Position numbers and translations under genes: made by a program
Source of the DNA: Desulfuromonas acetexigens
Lineage (GTDB): Bacteria > Desulfobacterota > Desulfuromonadia > Desulfuromonadales > Trichloromonadaceae
Reading direction: 5' to 3'
DNA: 64,000 nt
Assembly: GCF_900111775.1 (NCBI RefSeq)
Contig: NZ_FOJJ01000023.1
Span: forward strand, 186,001-250,000
Notes under the pieces: model-generated
What the model was told of the DNA's origin: nothing
Databases searched by the model: none
What the model saw: the letters and a program-made list of their open reading frames with translations, nothing else
Shown here: in pieces, positions 15,759-23,838 of the stretch
How the letters are laid out: each line of letters begins with the position of its first letter
Position numbering within the stretch: position 1 is the stretch's first letter

Positions 15759-17495
15759 TCACAGCCCCCGGTTTTCCTTCTCGACAATCAGCCGTCGCTC
15801 GATGATTCGATAGACCTCATCGGCCACCCGTTCCAAATCGACGGGCGCACCCGGCGTCGGCGTTCCGGCGTCCGTTTCCGGGGATCTCCCCAAAGAAAAT
15901 CCCGCCGCGCTCTCGCTCGTTCCGCTGGATGGCGTCGCTGACGCACTCGCCCCGGCTGCCTCCGCACGTTGCATCACCGACGGCGAATCGGACCATTTCC
16001 GTTGGATGTTTCCCCCCGTGTCCGGTCCGGCCATGCCCTGTATCCGGGCCAACGGGAGCGGCGCCGCGAGCACCGAACCGGAGGTGATTGCCGGAACGGT
16101 CGGAGAAAAAAAATCGGTGCGAGGATAGATCCCTAATCCCGCCGTTTCGGAAACACCCGCCCGAGGTCCTCCCCAAGACAACTCCGGCCCGGTCACGGCC
16201 TCCTTGGCCTTGCGCGAAATCACCCCGGAAGCCCCCCCGCCCGACTGGATTCGCTGAATGACGGGCAACGGGCCTTCTCCTGGAGCAACCCCGTCATGGC
16301 GCACCCTTTGTTGGAAAGGAGCAACGGGAATGGAGGACGATTCGCTGGATCGCGCAGCCATCGACGCCGAAGCCGCGCCGCCAATCGCCGTGCCGGGAGG
16401 AGCGACCACCGGCGCAGCCAAGGGCAACGGCGGGATCGCCCCAGCGGAAGAGATATTTGGCAACCGCGCGAAAATGTCGTCGGCCAGGGACGCCGCGCCG
16501 CCCTTGCGTTGGATTGTCGAGGGTCCTAGCGGCGCCGTTTTCACCAGAGGTAGGGAGAATGCCGGCGGCTCCGGTCGAAGTTGGATAACAGCGGTTTTCG
16601 GAGAGGTTGAAACACTTTCTCGCTGTTGTTTTAGGAAAGGCGGTCGGACACGGGGGTCCGCTCCTACGGGGTAATTTGCCGCCGGGACGTTGTCCGCAGT
16701 GACCACAGTGCTCTTGCCCGACTCGGATCCGCCGGAAGATTTCCTTTGCACGGCTCTCCCCATCGGTTCATTCCCCCTGGCCAACGGGGTACTTTCACCC
16801 GCCGCCAGGGACATTTTTTGAACCGAGAACGGACTCCCCTCCCCCGCTTCCTTCTCCGGCAACGCCCCGGAGAAACTTGAATGCCGCTGTACCAGTCGCG
16901 CGCCAAGCGTGCCATGCAAACGTGCGGTCATGGCCCAGGTCCCCGCCGCCGTCGGTGGAGATTTAAGCTCAGGCGATACATTAGCTTTACTTTTGTAATT
17001 GTCTGAACCAGCTATGTTTTTATGGAATCCTTCGGCTAACTTCTCTGGGGAGTAAAACGGCTCTGAAACCGTTCCGATTGACTGGGCCGAAGGGGTAGAA
17101 TCGGAGCCGCCCATGACTTTGCGTTGCACCAGACTTCCCGACCCCACTGTTCCAGAGGGGGAAGAATCGACCACCGGAAGTTGCCGCTGATGGACCGACG
17201 GTGTCGCCGGAACCAAAGCCGACCCGGTCGCGGGTATTCGGGACTCCGCCGCCGGCAGCGCCAGAGGCATGGCCATCGGCGTCACCGCAAAGGGTGAACA
17301 GAAGCGGCTCATAACCTCGGCGGCGAAAGATCCCGCCTCTTCCCAGCCCGAGGCTTTCCGCATCACCCTCCCCGCCAATCCGCCGTCTCCGCCTAAGGGA
17401 TGAAGCCGCAGGATGCGCTCCCGCACCGCCCCCTCCAGGGGTTCGCCGCCAGCGCCGCCATCTTGGGCGGTTATGTCGGGATTCGGGTGATCCAT
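15759..17495 (-). CDS. 578-aa low-complexity protein with ~12 (V/I)QRK-type motifs, eCIS slot 6
   Basis: This gene occupies the position of the short Afp6/Pvc6 protein, between tube 2 and the LysM protein. Only the last ~30 residues (VDLERVADEVYRIIERRLIVEKE) look like a conserved eCIS ending, with a helical D-L-x-R-x-A-D-x-V-Y-R pattern. The 540 residues before it are Pro/Ala/Ser/Gly rich and probably unstructured. They carry about a dozen spaced motifs such as LVQRKVM, LVQRHSS, AVQRKSS, TIQRKGG, VIQRIQS, NIQRKWS and VMQRAE, spaced tens of residues apart. Similar QR motifs are common in DUF4157 cargo proteins. A ruler, scaffold or cargo-loading role is possible, but that is inference. The start has GAGG seven bases upstream. 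Confidence 0.7.
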   Translation of the reverse strand: MDHPNPDITAQDGGAGGEPLEGAVRERILRLHPLGGDGGLAGRVMRKASGWEEAGSFAAEVMSRFCSPFAVTPMAMPLALPAAESRIPATGSALVPATPSVHQRQLPVVDSSPSGTVGSGSLVQRKVMGGSDSTPSAQSIGTVSEPFYSPEKLAEGFHKNIAGSDNYKSKANVSPELKSPPTAAGTWAMTARLHGTLGARLVQRHSSFSGALPEKEAGEGSPFSVQKMSLAAGESTPLARGNEPMGRAVQRKSSGGSESGKSTVVTADNVPAANYPVGADPRVRPPFLKQQRESVSTSPKTAVIQLRPEPPAFSLPLVKTAPLGPSTIQRKGGAASLADDIFARLPNISSAGAIPPLPLAAPVVAPPGTAIGGAASASMAARSSESSSIPVAPFQQRVRHDGVAPGEGPLPVIQRIQSGGGASGVISRKAKEAVTGPELSWGGPRAGVSETAGLGIYPRTDFFSPTVPAITSGSVLAAPLPLARIQGMAGPDTGGNIQRKWSDSPSVMQRAEAAGASASATPSSGTSESAAGFSLGRSPETDAGTPTPGAPVDLERVADEVYRIIERRLIVEKENRGL

Positions 17496-17527
17496 AAAAA
17501 TCCTCGAAATGACTCCTTGTCCTTGAT

Positions 17528-17965
17528 CTACACCAGCGAAAACCCACTATGGGCCAACTCCAGCGACTCCACGGCGACGGTGTTCCCCTCGGCACGCAGG
17601 TCCGGTCCCGCCCACTTCACCGGCCAGGCCTGATCGAGATGCCAGACCCTGACCGTCTTGCGGCTATCGTCGAGGAGCAGGATCGAGACATTGCGCCGCT
17701 GAATCTTGCCGGTGCGCACCTCTTTGTGCCAGAGCCAGAGGCTCAAATTGTCGGTCACGCCCCGTTTGAGAATCAGGTTGCCGGGATAGCGCACCGGTCC
17801 GGCCAGCCGGTGCATATACTGATTGAGCCCCCCTTCCCGGTAATCGTGAACTTCGATCTCGGCCTGCAAACCAGTGACATCGCTGAAACCGCCGACCACC
17901 AGGCCGTCGATCTCCACCAGAAAATTGAACCCGCGATAGGGATCGATCCGCGCGCCTACGGCCAT
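17528..17965 (-). CDS. eCIS inner tube protein 2 (gp19-like, Afp5/Pvc5)
   Basis: A 145-aa T4 gp19-like tail tube protein: DPYRGFNFLVEIDGLVVGGF, VHDYREGGLNQYMHRL, LKRGVTDNLSLWLWHKEV. Proteins at this position form the first tube ring on the hub. A longer frame starts at 18034 but its first 23 residues are Arg/Gln-rich shadow of the overlapping DUF6760 gene, so the ATG at 17965 with CGGAGG upstream is preferred. The start overlaps the upstream stop by ten bases, which suggests coupling. Confidence 0.93.
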   Translation of the reverse strand: MAVGARIDPYRGFNFLVEIDGLVVGGFSDVTGLQAEIEVHDYREGGLNQYMHRLAGPVRYPGNLILKRGVTDNLSLWLWHKEVRTGKIQRRNVSILLLDDSRKTVRVWHLDQAWPVKWAGPDLRAEGNTVAVESLELAHSGFSLV

Positions 17966-18138
17966 GATTCGCCGCTGCCTCCGTTGCTGTTGTCGTTGAG
18001 CCGACGGTTGATACCGGCGATCTGCTCGACCCACTGCCTGCGTTCGCGATGCTCCAGCCCGAGGATCTGGTCATGGGGCCAGTTGAAGTGATAGGCGATG
18101 TAGGCCACCTCCTCGTAGAGCCGGTCCGAGGGGTAGCC
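17956..18138 (-). CDS. DUF6760-like small eCIS protein without a conventional start codon
   Basis: About 60 codons encode GYPSDRLYEEVAYIAYHFNW ... LEHRERRQWVEQI, a pattern I recognise from the small DUF6760-type proteins found between hub chaperone and tube 2 in eCIS clusters. There is no ATG, GTG or TTG at the conserved N-terminus. The only in-frame candidate is the GTG of EEVAY at 18108, which would delete the first ten conserved residues and has its GAGGAG directly abutting the codon. The upstream chaperone gene ends at the same point in the frame one base away, with GGGGG just before. A -1 frameshift there would give a chaperone-DUF6760 fusion. Start coordinate here marks the conserved block only. 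Confidence 0.6.
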   Translation of the reverse strand, partial: GYPSDRLYEEVAYIAYHFNWPHDQILGLEHRERRQWVEQIAGINRRLNDNSNGGSGESWP

Positions 18139-18506
18139 TAGGGCTCCCCCGAGCCGTTTACCTCCACCGAGAAACGGCCTTCGCAGTGAGGGCAGGAAAC
18201 CTCCATGCGGCTGGTGCCGTAGTCGTTGATCCGCCGGTAGAAATCCTGCAAAAACGCCAGATCGGCGGAAAAGAGCCCTTCCACCATTTTTGGGTTGAGA
18301 CTGGAGTGGGTGCCGAGCCGGACGATCACCCGGGACAGCAGGATAATCACCAGATAGGCGGGATTGGCCTGCACCCGGGGGTCTTTCATCGGCGCGATTT
18401 CGTCGAAGGCGGTGGCCAGCCGCATCACCCCCTCGCGGTGCAGGTTGCCCTCGCCGTCGACAAAGCCACGCGGCAGAGTGAAGGGAAACTCGGTCTGCAA
18501 CGTCAT
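18138..18506 (-). CDS. T4-type baseplate hub assembly chaperone of the eCIS
   Basis: A 122-aa protein with the sequence pattern annotated as T4 family baseplate hub assembly chaperone in eCIS clusters: TEFPFTLPRGFVDGEGNLHR, REGVMRLATAFDEI, DPRVQANPAYLVIILLSRV, LFSADLAFLQDFYRRIND. A small Cys pair near the end (SCPHCEGRF) may bind metal. Its ATG overlaps the tube-1 stop (ATGA). The 3' end has CGGGGGAGCCC followed by the TAG at 18138; the next gene lies in the -1 frame and lacks its own start (see DUF6760 entry). Confidence 0.85.
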   Translation of the reverse strand: MTLQTEFPFTLPRGFVDGEGNLHREGVMRLATAFDEIAPMKDPRVQANPAYLVIILLSRVIVRLGTHSSLNPKMVEGLFSADLAFLQDFYRRINDYGTSRMEVSCPHCEGRFSVEVNGSGEP

Positions 18507-18937
18507 GCCTTGCTGACCCCTTCATGAACGATTTCGAGGGTTTCGATGGCGACCTCGTTGCCGGTGGCGTTAAAGGTCGGCCCGGTCCATTTGGTCGGCC
18601 AGCCGTTGATGAAGTTCCAGCGCACCTTTTCGGTGCCGGTGTCGTCGAGCAGCACAATGGAGGCGTTCTTGCGCTCGACCTTCCCTTCCATCGCCTTCTT
18701 GCGCCATTCCCACAGCTCGGCATCGTCGGTCACCCCTGATTTCAGGGAGATGTTGGAATACTTGACCAGTCCCGGCAGCTTGCGGGTGGTGAGGGGATCG
18801 GTCCCCTCCCGGTAGTCGATGGGATCCTGGGTCGAATCGAGGCCCGAGCACTCGCGGAAACCGGCGCGGGTGATGCCGTCGATTTCGACCAGGAAGTTAT
18901 AGGAACGATAGGGATCTTTTCTTTCTCCTGTGGGCAT
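18503..18937 (-). CDS. eCIS inner tube protein 1 (gp19-like, Afp1/Pvc1)
   Basis: A 144-aa major tube protein: MPTGERKDPYRSYNFLVEID, FRECSGLDSTQDPIDYREG, LKSGVTDDAELWEWRKKAMEG (shown in parts), VEIVHEG-like ending ETLEIVHEGV. It stacks in hexameric rings to build the needle that carries cargo. AAGGAGATGAGCC precedes the ATG, a strong site as expected for an abundant structural protein. It lies directly downstream of the two sheath genes. Confidence 0.95.
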   Translation of the reverse strand: MPTGERKDPYRSYNFLVEIDGITRAGFRECSGLDSTQDPIDYREGTDPLTTRKLPGLVKYSNISLKSGVTDDAELWEWRKKAMEGKVERKNASIVLLDDTGTEKVRWNFINGWPTKWTGPTFNATGNEVAIETLEIVHEGVSKA

Positions 18938-18970
18938 GGCTCATCTCCTTCGAAAGGTTCTGTCCTGGGT

Positions 18971-20515
18971 TTATTGGCTCGCCTGATAGGTATAGGTCGA
19001 AATCAGATAATCCTGGGCATCGTACAAAAAGGCCGTGTCTCCGGGATTGTTCCAGACGGCGCGGTCGTACCCCCAGAAGAGGTCGCCGCCCGTGTCGACG
19101 CCGGCCTTCGTCCAGAGACGCACCTGGGCGTCCCGGGGGAGAACAAAGCGGGGGAAAACGTAACGATGTCCAACCCGATCGACGACTTTCCAGTTGGTCA
19201 TTTCCACCCCCCGCCCGCTGCGGTTGGCGATGAGCAGGTATTCCCCGGCGACGTCGGCCCCCGGCGGATTGGCTTCGATGTGCAGGATCGGCACTTCGGC
19301 GACCTGGGCGGCGGCGCGCAGGGGTTGGAGGGATTCGCTGTCGCCGTCGACGGCGAGGGTCACGCCCTCCTCCCCCTGAACAATGCTGATGACAATGAAT
19401 TCCCCCGGGAGAGCCGGGGCCAGTCCGATTTCCGTGACCAGTTGGCTGAGATCGCGCACTTCCCGGGGATTGGTGACGGCATCGCAGCGCACGTAAAAAG
19501 CCTCTTCGACCGTTGCGCCCATAAACGCCCCCTGGCGGAACAACTCCGTCAGGTAGGCGTTCAGCTCCCGGTTCACCCGCAACCAGAGCCCCTCGTCATG
19601 AGGCTCGAAGACGAGCGACTCCATGAAGCGTTCGATCCAGCGGCAGACGGTGAGAAAAACCCGCCGCACGTTGACGTAGGTCCATTCCGGTTCGTCGCTC
19701 AGAGTGCGGGCGCCCCAGACGCGGATACCCCGCCCCGGAAAAGCCCGCAGGCAGTTGATCCCCTGGGGATTCAACGTCTGTTGCAAGAGCGCATCGACAT
19801 TTGCCTGGAGGTCGAGTGCCCCCTCCAGTTCAACGTTGGCCGGCGCCTGATGAACGCCGACCGCCGAGTCCCGCGCGGCGTAAATTCCGGCGACATGACC
19901 GCAGGGGGGAACGAAACCCCGGCCGGCCGCCGGCCCGTCGGCGAGGAGAATCCAGGGGAAATACAAAGCCCCGCTGCGAATGGCGGCCGGATTGTTGAGC
20001 ACCAGCGCGTTGCGTTGTTTGACGATTTCATCGCTTCCGGCGGCGGGCAGTGCATCGAGAATAGCGAAGAGATAATGGGGCCTCCCCTGGGCATCGCGCC
20101 GACAGAAGTCAAGGAGCGCCCGTTGCAGTTCCACCGTCCGTTCCGGAACCAGAACCGCGTCGGGAAAGCAGAGCAGATCGACCTCATCCAGCAGCGGGTC
20201 GTCCGCCGCCTGCGCCAGCAGAGAGCCGAGGGCGGCGACGACATCGCCCCCTCGGGCCAGAGTCGCCACCTGGCAAAGATGGCCGCCGTTGCCAAAAAAG
20301 CCGCGTACGGCGTAAGCCAGGTAGGAGTCGGAGCGGACGTCCCCGAAGTTCCGGACGAATTCCACCCAGCCCCGGATTTCAGTCAGCCCCCGCCCCGTTC
20401 CCTCGGCGGCGAACCCGATGAAAAGCGGCACGCCAGTCCGCAGGGCGGGACGCGCGGGCGCGGAAACCTCCTCCCTGAAATAAACTCCCGGCGCTGCCAA
20501 CCCCGATCCGCTCAT
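18971..20515 (-). CDS. eCIS tail sheath protein with C-terminal lamin-tail-like (LTD) domain
   Basis: A 514-aa sheath. Residues ~1-400 are a phage tail sheath protein: PGVYFREEV, the insertion-rich middle, GINCLRAFPGRGIRVWGARTL (conserved N-C-R-x-F-G-x-G-W-GARTL block), VNVRRVFLTVCRWIERF and FYVRCDAVTNP. Normally the sheath ends soon after the segment GEFIVISIV. Here ~110 residues follow, beginning VPILHIEANPPGAD and containing EYLLIANRSG, MTNWKVVD, YVFPRFVLP and LRLWTK-like VRLWTKAG, with FWGYDRAVWNNPGDTA. That pattern is the β-sandwich LTD fold. The extra domain would sit on the outer surface of the contracted or extended sheath. GGAG lies eight bases before the ATG. Confidence 0.9.
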   Translation of the reverse strand: MSGSGLAAPGVYFREEVSAPARPALRTGVPLFIGFAAEGTGRGLTEIRGWVEFVRNFGDVRSDSYLAYAVRGFFGNGGHLCQVATLARGGDVVAALGSLLAQAADDPLLDEVDLLCFPDAVLVPERTVELQRALLDFCRRDAQGRPHYLFAILDALPAAGSDEIVKQRNALVLNNPAAIRSGALYFPWILLADGPAAGRGFVPPCGHVAGIYAARDSAVGVHQAPANVELEGALDLQANVDALLQQTLNPQGINCLRAFPGRGIRVWGARTLSDEPEWTYVNVRRVFLTVCRWIERFMESLVFEPHDEGLWLRVNRELNAYLTELFRQGAFMGATVEEAFYVRCDAVTNPREVRDLSQLVTEIGLAPALPGEFIVISIVQGEEGVTLAVDGDSESLQPLRAAAQVAEVPILHIEANPPGADVAGEYLLIANRSGRGVEMTNWKVVDRVGHRYVFPRFVLPRDAQVRLWTKAGVDTGGDLFWGYDRAVWNNPGDTAFLYDAQDYLISTYTYQASQ

Positions 20516-20539
20516 AACCCAAACTCCATGGTTTCCGCC

Positions 20540-20560
20540 CTTCAGCCTTCAGCCTTCAGC
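20540..20560. repeat. three tandem CTTCAGC units in spacer between sheath genes
   Basis: Three exact 7-bp copies and a partial fourth (CTTCTG) fill much of the 53-bp spacer between the two sheath genes. The reverse complement motif occurs in the spacer before the Cys-repeat gene. Confidence 0.6.
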
Positions 20561-20568
20561 CTTCTGTC

Positions 20569-21783
20569 TTACTGCCCCGGCCCCGCCCATTGGCTGATGC
20601 GGAAGATAACGAACTCAGCCGGTTTGACCACGGCCACGCCGATTTCCGTCACGACCTGGCCCAGGTCGCGCACGTCGGGAGGATTGGTATCGGCATCGCA
20701 TTTGACGTAGAAGGCTTCTTGCGGGGTGCTGCCGAAGAGCGCCCCAGCGCGCCAGACATTGGTCAGAAAAGCCGTGATGTTGCGGTTGATTTTCGCCCAG
20801 AGGGCCATGTCGTTGGGCTCGAACACCACCCATTGGGTGCCCTGATCGATGGACTCGCGCATGAAATTGAAGAGCCGGCGGACGTTGATGTAGGTCCACT
20901 CGGGATCGCCGGCGGCATCGGAAGCCAGGGTGCGCGCACCCCAGACCTTGATCGTGCCGTCGAAGGAACGGATGCAGTTGACCCCACGCGGATTGAGGGA
21001 CTGTTGCAGGATCTTGCTCACTGGATAGCGCAAACCGAGGGCACCCATGACGACTTCGTTGGCCGGGGCCTTGTGCACCCCGCGCTGGGCGTCGGAGCGG
21101 GAATAGATCCCGGCCAGGTGCCCGCTCGGCGGCACGGCGATGCGAGTTCCCGCCGCCTGCAGGGGATCGGCGACCTGAATCCAGGGGAAATAGAAAGCGC
21201 CGTAACCCTTGGGATTGGCCGCCGGCCGCCAGATGCCCGAATCGTCGGTGCTGATGACTAGGTTGTCACTGTCCACATCGCGCACGCTGTCGAGAATCGC
21301 GACCCGATCTTCCATCAGCTGGCAATGGGCGACGAGATGGGCGTGGATGGCGTTGAGCGCGCTCTGGGTGACACTGGCGTCTACCGCTTCCGGCGGCAGG
21401 GGCGCGGCGACGATGGCGATTTCGTCGATGGCCTGAAACTGGTCGACGGCGTTATCGACGTCGTCGATGGAGGTCACGCGATTGACCCAGCAGCGGGTGC
21501 CGCCGTTATTGAAAAAACCGTAGACGGCATGGGCCAGGTACTGGTTGGCGGTCTGGAAATCGCCGAACTTCTGCTTGAATTCCTCCCAGCTGTTGATCGG
21601 CTGGGGGTCGAGGGCCGCCACCTGGCTGTAATTGCCCCCCGCCGGCTTGGCCGGCATGGCGGTATCGGCTATGTTGGCCGAGATGCCGACGAAACCGGCG
21701 GTGCTGGTGCCCACTCCGGCAATCGGTTTGATCGCCGACGGTACTTCCTCAACGAATACTCCTGGCGCTAGATACTCAGCCAT
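20569..21783 (-). CDS. eCIS tail sheath protein 1 (Afp2/Pvc2-like)
   Basis: A 404-aa phage tail sheath protein of normal eCIS length: EYLAPGVFVEEVPSAIKPI, AVYGFFNNGGTRCWVNRV, GVNCIRSFDGTIKVWGARTL, YINVRRLFNFMRESI, FYVKCDADTNPPDVRDLG, and the ending EFVIFRISQW. It forms the contractile sleeve around the tube. CAAGGGAGGATGGC precedes the ATG, the strongest ribosome site in the cluster, in keeping with high copy number. The sheath-LTD gene follows after a 53-bp spacer. Confidence 0.96.
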   Translation of the reverse strand: MAEYLAPGVFVEEVPSAIKPIAGVGTSTAGFVGISANIADTAMPAKPAGGNYSQVAALDPQPINSWEEFKQKFGDFQTANQYLAHAVYGFFNNGGTRCWVNRVTSIDDVDNAVDQFQAIDEIAIVAAPLPPEAVDASVTQSALNAIHAHLVAHCQLMEDRVAILDSVRDVDSDNLVISTDDSGIWRPAANPKGYGAFYFPWIQVADPLQAAGTRIAVPPSGHLAGIYSRSDAQRGVHKAPANEVVMGALGLRYPVSKILQQSLNPRGVNCIRSFDGTIKVWGARTLASDAAGDPEWTYINVRRLFNFMRESIDQGTQWVVFEPNDMALWAKINRNITAFLTNVWRAGALFGSTPQEAFYVKCDADTNPPDVRDLGQVVTEIGVAVVKPAEFVIFRISQWAGPGQ

Positions 21784-21872
21784 GCCATCCTCCCTTGTCC
21801 TGGTTTATGCCGCGTTGTCATTTTATCCGCCACGATTCGGCTTTTTTTCGCCTCGTCCTTCCACAATCCGAT

Positions 21873-22427
21873 TTACACCGGGGTCAGCGTCAGGTTCAGG
21901 GTCGCGACCGCGCCGGCGGCGGCAAGGGTCACCACCCCCGTCACCGGTTGAAATCCCCGGGCGGCAACCCGTACCCGGCGCACGCCGACTTCCACTCCGA
22001 TCAGGGCATAATGGCCGTCGGCGGCGCTGTAGGTCCGTTCGCCGCTGCCCTCCACTACCACTTCGGCCATGACCACCCCCTGGCCGCCGGGACGGGTGAT
22101 GCGACCGCGCACCCTGGTGGCCGGCAGGGAAAGATCGGCCGTCGCCAGCTGGATGCGCCCGGTTCCGTCGCGGCCGACCACGGCCTCGACCTGGGCGCTG
22201 CCGTAACGGCTGCCTCCCGGCGGATAGCTCGCCGTCAACCCATAGGTGCCGTCGACCAGGTCGAGAAAGTGGAAATGTCCGTCAGCGCCGCTGTGACTTT
22301 CCCAGCTCAGGGGCCCGGCCGTGGCCGTCACCCGGGCGCCGGGCATCGCCTTTCCCGTCTCGGCGTCGATCACCCGCCCCGCTATCGCCGCCTGATGCCG
22401 ACGGATTTCCCATTGCAGCGCGGCCAT
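21873..22427 (-). CDS. eCIS-associated protein with two carboxypeptidase-regulatory-like domains
   Basis: A 184-aa protein made of two CarboxypepD_reg / transthyretin-like repeats. Repeat one reads IAGRVIDAETGKAMPGARVT ... SGADGHFHFLDLVDGTYGL; repeat two reads VRGRITRPGGQGVVMAEVVV ... YSAADGHYALIGVEVG. There is no signal peptide. The ATG at 22427 follows GGGGAGG; a GTG two codons earlier is less likely. It sits between the Pvc16-like terminator and the first sheath. Small β-sandwich proteins of this kind occur in several eCIS clusters, probably as structural cap or decoration proteins (inference). Confidence 0.8.
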   Translation of the reverse strand: MAALQWEIRRHQAAIAGRVIDAETGKAMPGARVTATAGPLSWESHSGADGHFHFLDLVDGTYGLTASYPPGGSRYGSAQVEAVVGRDGTGRIQLATADLSLPATRVRGRITRPGGQGVVMAEVVVEGSGERTYSAADGHYALIGVEVGVRRVRVAARGFQPVTGVVTLAAAGAVATLNLTLTPV

Positions 22428-22429
22428 GC

Positions 22430-23029
22430 TCACTCCTCCCCGGTTCCCTGGCGGAACTTCAGCATCTTGTCCGTCACCAGCGGCCCGGTTTCCACGGCGG
22501 CGAGGGCATCAACGCCGATGGTCACGGTGTAGTTGAGCGCCGCCTTGGGTTTGCCTCCCAAGGCCTGCCAGAATTCCCCCAGGCTCTGCAACTGCCCGGA
22601 AAGGAGGGTTACCGCCGGCAAGGGCGGCTCCTGCCCCTGAAGGTTTCCCTGCAACACGGCGGCGGGCAGGACCGGATGGCGCAACAGCACCTTCATCACC
22701 TCGCCGAGCAGACGGTGTTCGTCGTAGGCCGGAGTGCTTGACGAATTGGCCGCCCAGGCCGTCACCAGATAGGAGCAGTCGACCCGTACCGGCGGGCGTT
22801 TTTTCAGCCCCGTGCCGTCGCTCCGCCGCTCCAGGCGCCATTCGCGGTCGCGCAGTTCGAGATTCTCGCGAATGTCGTACAGGAACAGGTCGATGGCGGG
22901 CAAATGCACCGCCGACGGCGGAAACTTGTCGTCCGGCGGGGCAAAGCTGATCGCCACCTGCTGCACCACGGCGGAAGGCAGTTCGCGGCGAAGGAGTTCG
23001 TTGAGGCTGCGGTCGAGATCGTCGAGCAT
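22430..23029 (-). CDS. eCIS tail terminator/cap protein, Pvc16 (DUF4255) family
   Basis: A 199-aa DUF4255/Pvc16 N-terminal domain protein: MLDDLDRSLNELLRRELP, VHLPAIDLFLYDIREN, LELRDREWRLERR, VDCSYLVTAWA, EHRLLGEVMKVLLRHPVLP. Members (Afp16, Pvc16) cap the distal end of tube and sheath and stop polymerisation. Its 3' end overlaps the ribosome site of the next gene. The spacing to the upstream HEAT-like gene is 34 bases. Confidence 0.92.
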   Translation of the reverse strand: MLDDLDRSLNELLRRELPSAVVQQVAISFAPPDDKFPPSAVHLPAIDLFLYDIRENLELRDREWRLERRSDGTGLKKRPPVRVDCSYLVTAWAANSSSTPAYDEHRLLGEVMKVLLRHPVLPAAVLQGNLQGQEPPLPAVTLLSGQLQSLGEFWQALGGKPKAALNYTVTIGVDALAAVETGPLVTDKMLKFRQGTGEE

Positions 23030-23063
23030 GGGAATCAGCTATCCCCTTGTATTGGGGTTTAAA

Positions 23064-23828
23064 TCAGAGGTCAAAACAACTGGTGATCGGGTGCAACTGC
23101 ACTGTCCCTCGATGGGCCGCCCACCATTCCCGCACCTGCTCCTGCAACCGGCACTTCTGCCGGTGTTGCAGGGTACTGACCCGATCCGAGGTGTAGGGAA
23201 AGGGATGCACCGGTGGAGAAAAGAGAAAATGATCGAAATTATAGAAATGGACCGCCGGTACGACCCCCTCCGAGAAGGCTTCGCCCGTGAGCAAACGCAG
23301 GCAGCTCAGAGCCGAATCGGCGATAAAGAAGGCGCTGCCCTCAACCTTCTCCTCGCTCATCAGCGCCTCGACAAGGACGGCGATCAGCCGGTCGCTTTGC
23401 ACGGCCGCCTGTTTCCCCTGAAAGACCAGGGCGAGCACCGCCAGTTGCCGGACATAGAGGTCGTGGTCGCCCGCCAGTTCGGCCAGGCGCGCGGTCTCGC
23501 TCCCATCCCCCAGGGCATGGAGGATGGAAATCAACCAGATCCGTTCGAGAGGGCCGGCGCCGCCGATCAACCGATGAATGGCCGGAACCGCCGCCGCCCC
23601 CAATTCCACGATCAGCCGATAGGCTCCGACTTTATGGGGATGGCTGAGGCCGGAGAAAACCTCGGCCAGCAGGCCGACGGCCGCTGTCGGTTGCTCTTTC
23701 AGAACGCCTCGGGCCAGCTCGAAATTACGCATCCGCTCCGTTTCGCCAAGTCCGACATCCTCGGTGGAGAAATAATCCAGAGCCTTTTCCACAGCCTGGT
23801 CGATGGGCATCTTCGTCGAATCGTTCAT
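23064..23828 (-). CDS. HEAT-repeat-like protein of the eCIS cluster
   Basis: A 254-aa helical protein, start MNDSTKMPIDQA with AGGA eight bases upstream. Helical pairs such as VGAYRLIVELGAAAVPAIHRL, ERIWLISILHALGDGSE and DLYVRQLAVLALVFQGKQA look like HEAT/ARM repeats. The C-terminus (FPYTSDRVSTLQHRQKCRLQ, VREWWAAHRG) is also typical of HEAT proteins with a W-x-A/W-W-x-x-x ending. No catalytic motif is visible. HEAT proteins near contractile machines often act as assembly scaffolds, but for this gene that is a guess. Confidence 0.6.
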   Translation of the reverse strand: MNDSTKMPIDQAVEKALDYFSTEDVGLGETERMRNFELARGVLKEQPTAAVGLLAEVFSGLSHPHKVGAYRLIVELGAAAVPAIHRLIGGAGPLERIWLISILHALGDGSETARLAELAGDHDLYVRQLAVLALVFQGKQAAVQSDRLIAVLVEALMSEEKVEGSAFFIADSALSCLRLLTGEAFSEGVVPAVHFYNFDHFLFSPPVHPFPYTSDRVSTLQHRQKCRLQEQVREWWAAHRGTVQLHPITSCFDL

Positions 23829-23838
23829 GATCAACATC

